This document shows, piece by piece, positions 6,014 to 7,459 of a stretch of 7,459 nt of DNA. Both the position numbers and the translations under genes were made by a program. This DNA comes from Desulfonatronospira sp. (lineage in GTDB: Bacteria; Desulfobacterota; Desulfovibrionia; Desulfovibrionales; Desulfonatronovibrionaceae): the NCBI GenBank assembly GCA_003563255.1, contig PWSL01000112.1:1-7459 (forward strand). The letters are read 5' to 3'. The notes under the pieces are model-generated. The model worked only from the letters and a program-made list of their open reading frames with translations, did no database searches and had not been told where the DNA came from. Numbering within the stretch: position 1 is the stretch's first letter; each line of letters starts with the position of its first letter.

Positions 6014-7342
6014 ATGACTGGAACCAGTGTGTTTAAGTCTATAGCCGTAATCCTTATTATTTTGCTTTTCCACGGGTGTGCCCCCAAAGCCCCGGAAATC
6101 ACTCCTGAGCCGGTCACAACCGAAAAAACGCCGTATGGACCTGTTCAGCCCATGAAAGAATTGCTGAGCAGCAGTTATGCTCAGCAATATTCCCCGGTAC
6201 AGTCGGTCTTTGAACCCCGCCGGGAGCCGGACTATTCCAAAATGATACTGTTGAGCCGTGAAAGGCCTGAAATTATCCTGGCTGATGATGTGACTGCTTA
6301 TGCCTTGCAGGGTGATGTTCTGGCGGCCGGTTTTTCAGGAGGACATGTCAGGATCTGGAGCGGGTGGCCATGCGCTGGTTTTGATTATTCCAGTGATGAT
6401 CCAGTACAGAATATCTGGATGGGGGGATATTCGCCTTTTGTTGCTGTCTCCAGCGGCAACCAGCAGGAGATCAGCATCTTTGATCTGCGGTCCTGTACAT
6501 TGAGAAAAGAGATCACCACCCAGGCTCCTGTGCAGAATATCACTGTTTCTTCTCATGCAAGCCGGATCGCGCTGGTGGACGAAGGCAGAAGGTTGTGGAC
6601 GGGCAGTCCCGGCCAGACCCTTGAGCACAGGGAGACATTGCGCTACAATCCCCTGGCAATGAGCTTCACCCCCAAAGGGGGAGTACTGATGGTGGTGGAT
6701 GAGGCCGGCTGGCTTGTCAAATGGACTGTGCCCGAATATGAGATGCTGGAGAGCTTTTTGATCCCTGACGGGCCCTTTGAAGTCGCCCGTTTCAAAGGTT
6801 CCAGTCTGGTTCTGGACAAAAGAGGCAACCCCGGCTCTGCTGTGGTCTGGAACATACCCGCAGGACAGCTTGATGCGGACAACACGGCAAGAGGGGAGTA
6901 TCTTCTGGAAAACAAGGTTCTTTACTATATTTTACATCATGAGGAGCTGGTAAAAAGGGTTTTTATGTCGGCTCCTGAGTTGCAGGTGCAGATAAATCCT
7001 GAAAAAATGGCTGTAAAGGTCAGGGATCTGGATGGCAGACAAAGATATTTCAACGCCCGCACCGGCGAAGAAATTGAGGAATTTGAATCTTATGCCGGTT
7101 TCAAGGATATTCAGGTGCAGCCGACAGGTGTTTTTTCCTGGGCTGATACAGATTACAGTCTGGCGGATCCAGTAATGAGTTCAAAAGATTCAACCCTATG
7201 GTCCAGATACATTCCAGATCAGGGACACTACCTGTGGTGGACGGCAGACAGGGATAGACAGTCAGGAACATTTCAGCAAAGACTTCCCTTAAGGCGGAAT
7301 ATCCGCGCTGAAATCCCCCCGGACTGGGTTGATATTGATTAG
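6014..7342 (+). CDS. Predicted lipoprotein with WD40/beta-propeller-like repeats, in the T2SS operon
   Basis: Not a recognised Gsp component. From ATG 6014 the product has 442 residues. The N-terminus (Lys8, hydrophobic 9-19, then HGC with Cys22) looks like a lipoprotein signal, though Phe and His before GC are unusual for a lipobox. A Pro/Glu-rich linker follows (about 23-50). Residues about 92-290 contain repeated strand-turn patterns ending in hydrophobic-Trp/Phe motifs: GGHVRIW (109-115), EISIFDL (152-158), GWLVKW (232-237) and SAVVWNI (275-281), typical of degenerate WD40 or PQQ-like propeller blades; another possible blade is DLDGRQRYFNARTGEEI (338-354). Cys120 and Cys161 could form a disulfide in the periplasm. 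Starts at 5960 (ATG) or 6029 (GTG, with weak GGAA upstream) are also open; 5960 gives an overlong signal n-region and takes in a dispersed repeat. The gene ends 11 bases before gspG. Confidence 0.75.
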   Translation: MTGTSVFKSIAVILIILLFHGCAPKAPEITPEPVTTEKTPYGPVQPMKELLSSSYAQQYSPVQSVFEPRREPDYSKMILLSRERPEIILADDVTAYALQGDVLAAGFSGGHVRIWSGWPCAGFDYSSDDPVQNIWMGGYSPFVAVSSGNQQEISIFDLRSCTLRKEITTQAPVQNITVSSHASRIALVDEGRRLWTGSPGQTLEHRETLRYNPLAMSFTPKGGVLMVVDEAGWLVKWTVPEYEMLESFLIPDGPFEVARFKGSSLVLDKRGNPGSAVVWNIPAGQLDADNTARGEYLLENKVLYYILHHEELVKRVFMSAPELQVQINPEKMAVKVRDLDGRQRYFNARTGEEIEEFESYAGFKDIQVQPTGVFSWADTDYSLADPVMSSKDSTLWSRYIPDQGHYLWWTADRDRQSGTFQQRLPLRRNIRAEIPPDWVDID

Positions 7343-7346
7343 AGGA
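7343..7346 (+). promoter_or_regulatory. Ribosome binding site for gspG
   Basis: The AGAGGA stretch (7341-7346, core AGGA 7343-7346) starts in the lipoprotein stop codon and lies seven bases before ATG 7354. It is the best Shine-Dalgarno sequence in the window, fitting the high amount of pseudopilin the system needs. Confidence 0.7.
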
Positions 7347-7353
7347 TATACTT

Positions 7354-7459
7354 ATGCATCATAATTACGACAGAGCCGGCTTTAGTTTAATCGAGATCAT
7401 GGTGGTCATGGTCATCCTGGGTCTCCTGGCAGGACTTCTGGTGCCCAGGATAATGGATC
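7354..7459 (+). CDS. gspG: Type II secretion system major pseudopilin GspG (N-terminal part)
   Basis: Only 35 codons are in the window. They encode a short basic leader (MHHNYDRAG) followed by the type III (prepilin) signal: Gly9 at -1, Phe10 at +1 and Glu14 at +5, then a hydrophobic helix MVVMVILGLLAGLLVPRIMD. The prepilin peptidase cleaves after Gly9 and methylates Phe10. The run ILGLLAGLLVPRIMD is close to the GspG consensus (LAxLVVPKIMG), which favours the major pseudopilin over GspH, I, J or K. GspG subunits polymerise into the periplasmic pseudopilus. The family is usually about 140 residues long, so roughly three quarters of the gene lies beyond the right edge. Confidence 0.9.
   Translation, partial: MHHNYDRAGFSLIEIMVVMVILGLLAGLLVPRIMD

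Larger units (their letters stand above)
330..7459 (+). other. Type II secretion operon, gspD-gspE-gspF-acyltransferase-lipoprotein-gspG (right end cut)
   Basis: Six consecutive + strand genes: gspD/gspE overlap by 17 bases, gspE-gspF are 93 bases apart, gspF and the acyltransferase overlap by 4, then a spacer of about 215 bases, then the lipoprotein gene and gspG 11 bases apart. The order D-E-F-...-G matches the usual gsp order with two extra genes between F and G. No gspC precedes gspD within the 329 bases available. Co-transcription of the first four genes is well supported by overlaps. Whether the repeat-rich spacer at 5799-6013 splits the cluster into two transcripts cannot be told, since no clear terminator or promoter is visible there. 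Confidence 0.8.

Overview
The window carries most of the first half of a type II secretion system (T2SS) operon, all on the + strand: gspD (outer-membrane secretin), gspE (assembly ATPase), gspF (inner-membrane platform), a small polytopic membrane acyltransferase-like gene, a beta-propeller-like lipoprotein gene, and the first 35 codons of gspG (major pseudopilin), which runs off the right edge. Moderate GC content, a Gsp set without gspC next to gspD, and intergenic spaces filled with short AT-rich heptamer arrays and CACAGAT-type repeats suggest a Gram-negative bacterium of the Desulfobacterota (delta-proteobacterial) kind. That assignment is an inference from style, not from a marker gene.

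Layout. Bases 1-329 hold no gene but are dense in repeats: three CACAGAT copies (17-42), a 13-bp perfect hairpin (66-99), a second small hairpin (107-120), a 20-nt motif that recurs at 5919-5938, and five tandem 7-mers (239-273). gspD (330-2312) starts at a TTG with a usable ribosome binding site, and overlaps gspE (2296-3789) by 17 bases. A 93-base gap with nested inverted repeats separates gspE from gspF (3883-5085). gspF overlaps the acyltransferase-like gene (5082-5798) by four bases (ATGA). Bases 5799-6013 are a second repeat-rich spacer: a GC hairpin, an inverted/tandem heptamer structure, and motifs shared with the two other spacers. The lipoprotein gene (about 6014-7342) is followed 11 bases later by gspG (7354 onward).

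How the genes fit together. In the T2SS, GspE powers assembly of a pseudopilus of GspG subunits on the GspF platform, and folded periplasmic proteins leave through the GspD channel. The two non-canonical genes are the interesting part. A membrane protein of the heparan-alpha-glucosaminide N-acetyltransferase-like (DUF1624) type is coupled to gspF, and a predicted WD40/beta-propeller-like lipoprotein sits directly before gspG. Their positions suggest a role in secretion, in modifying secreted or envelope material, or in replacing the missing GspC/pilotin functions. None of these is proven by sequence.

No RNA gene, CRISPR array, insertion sequence or convincing factor-independent terminator was seen.
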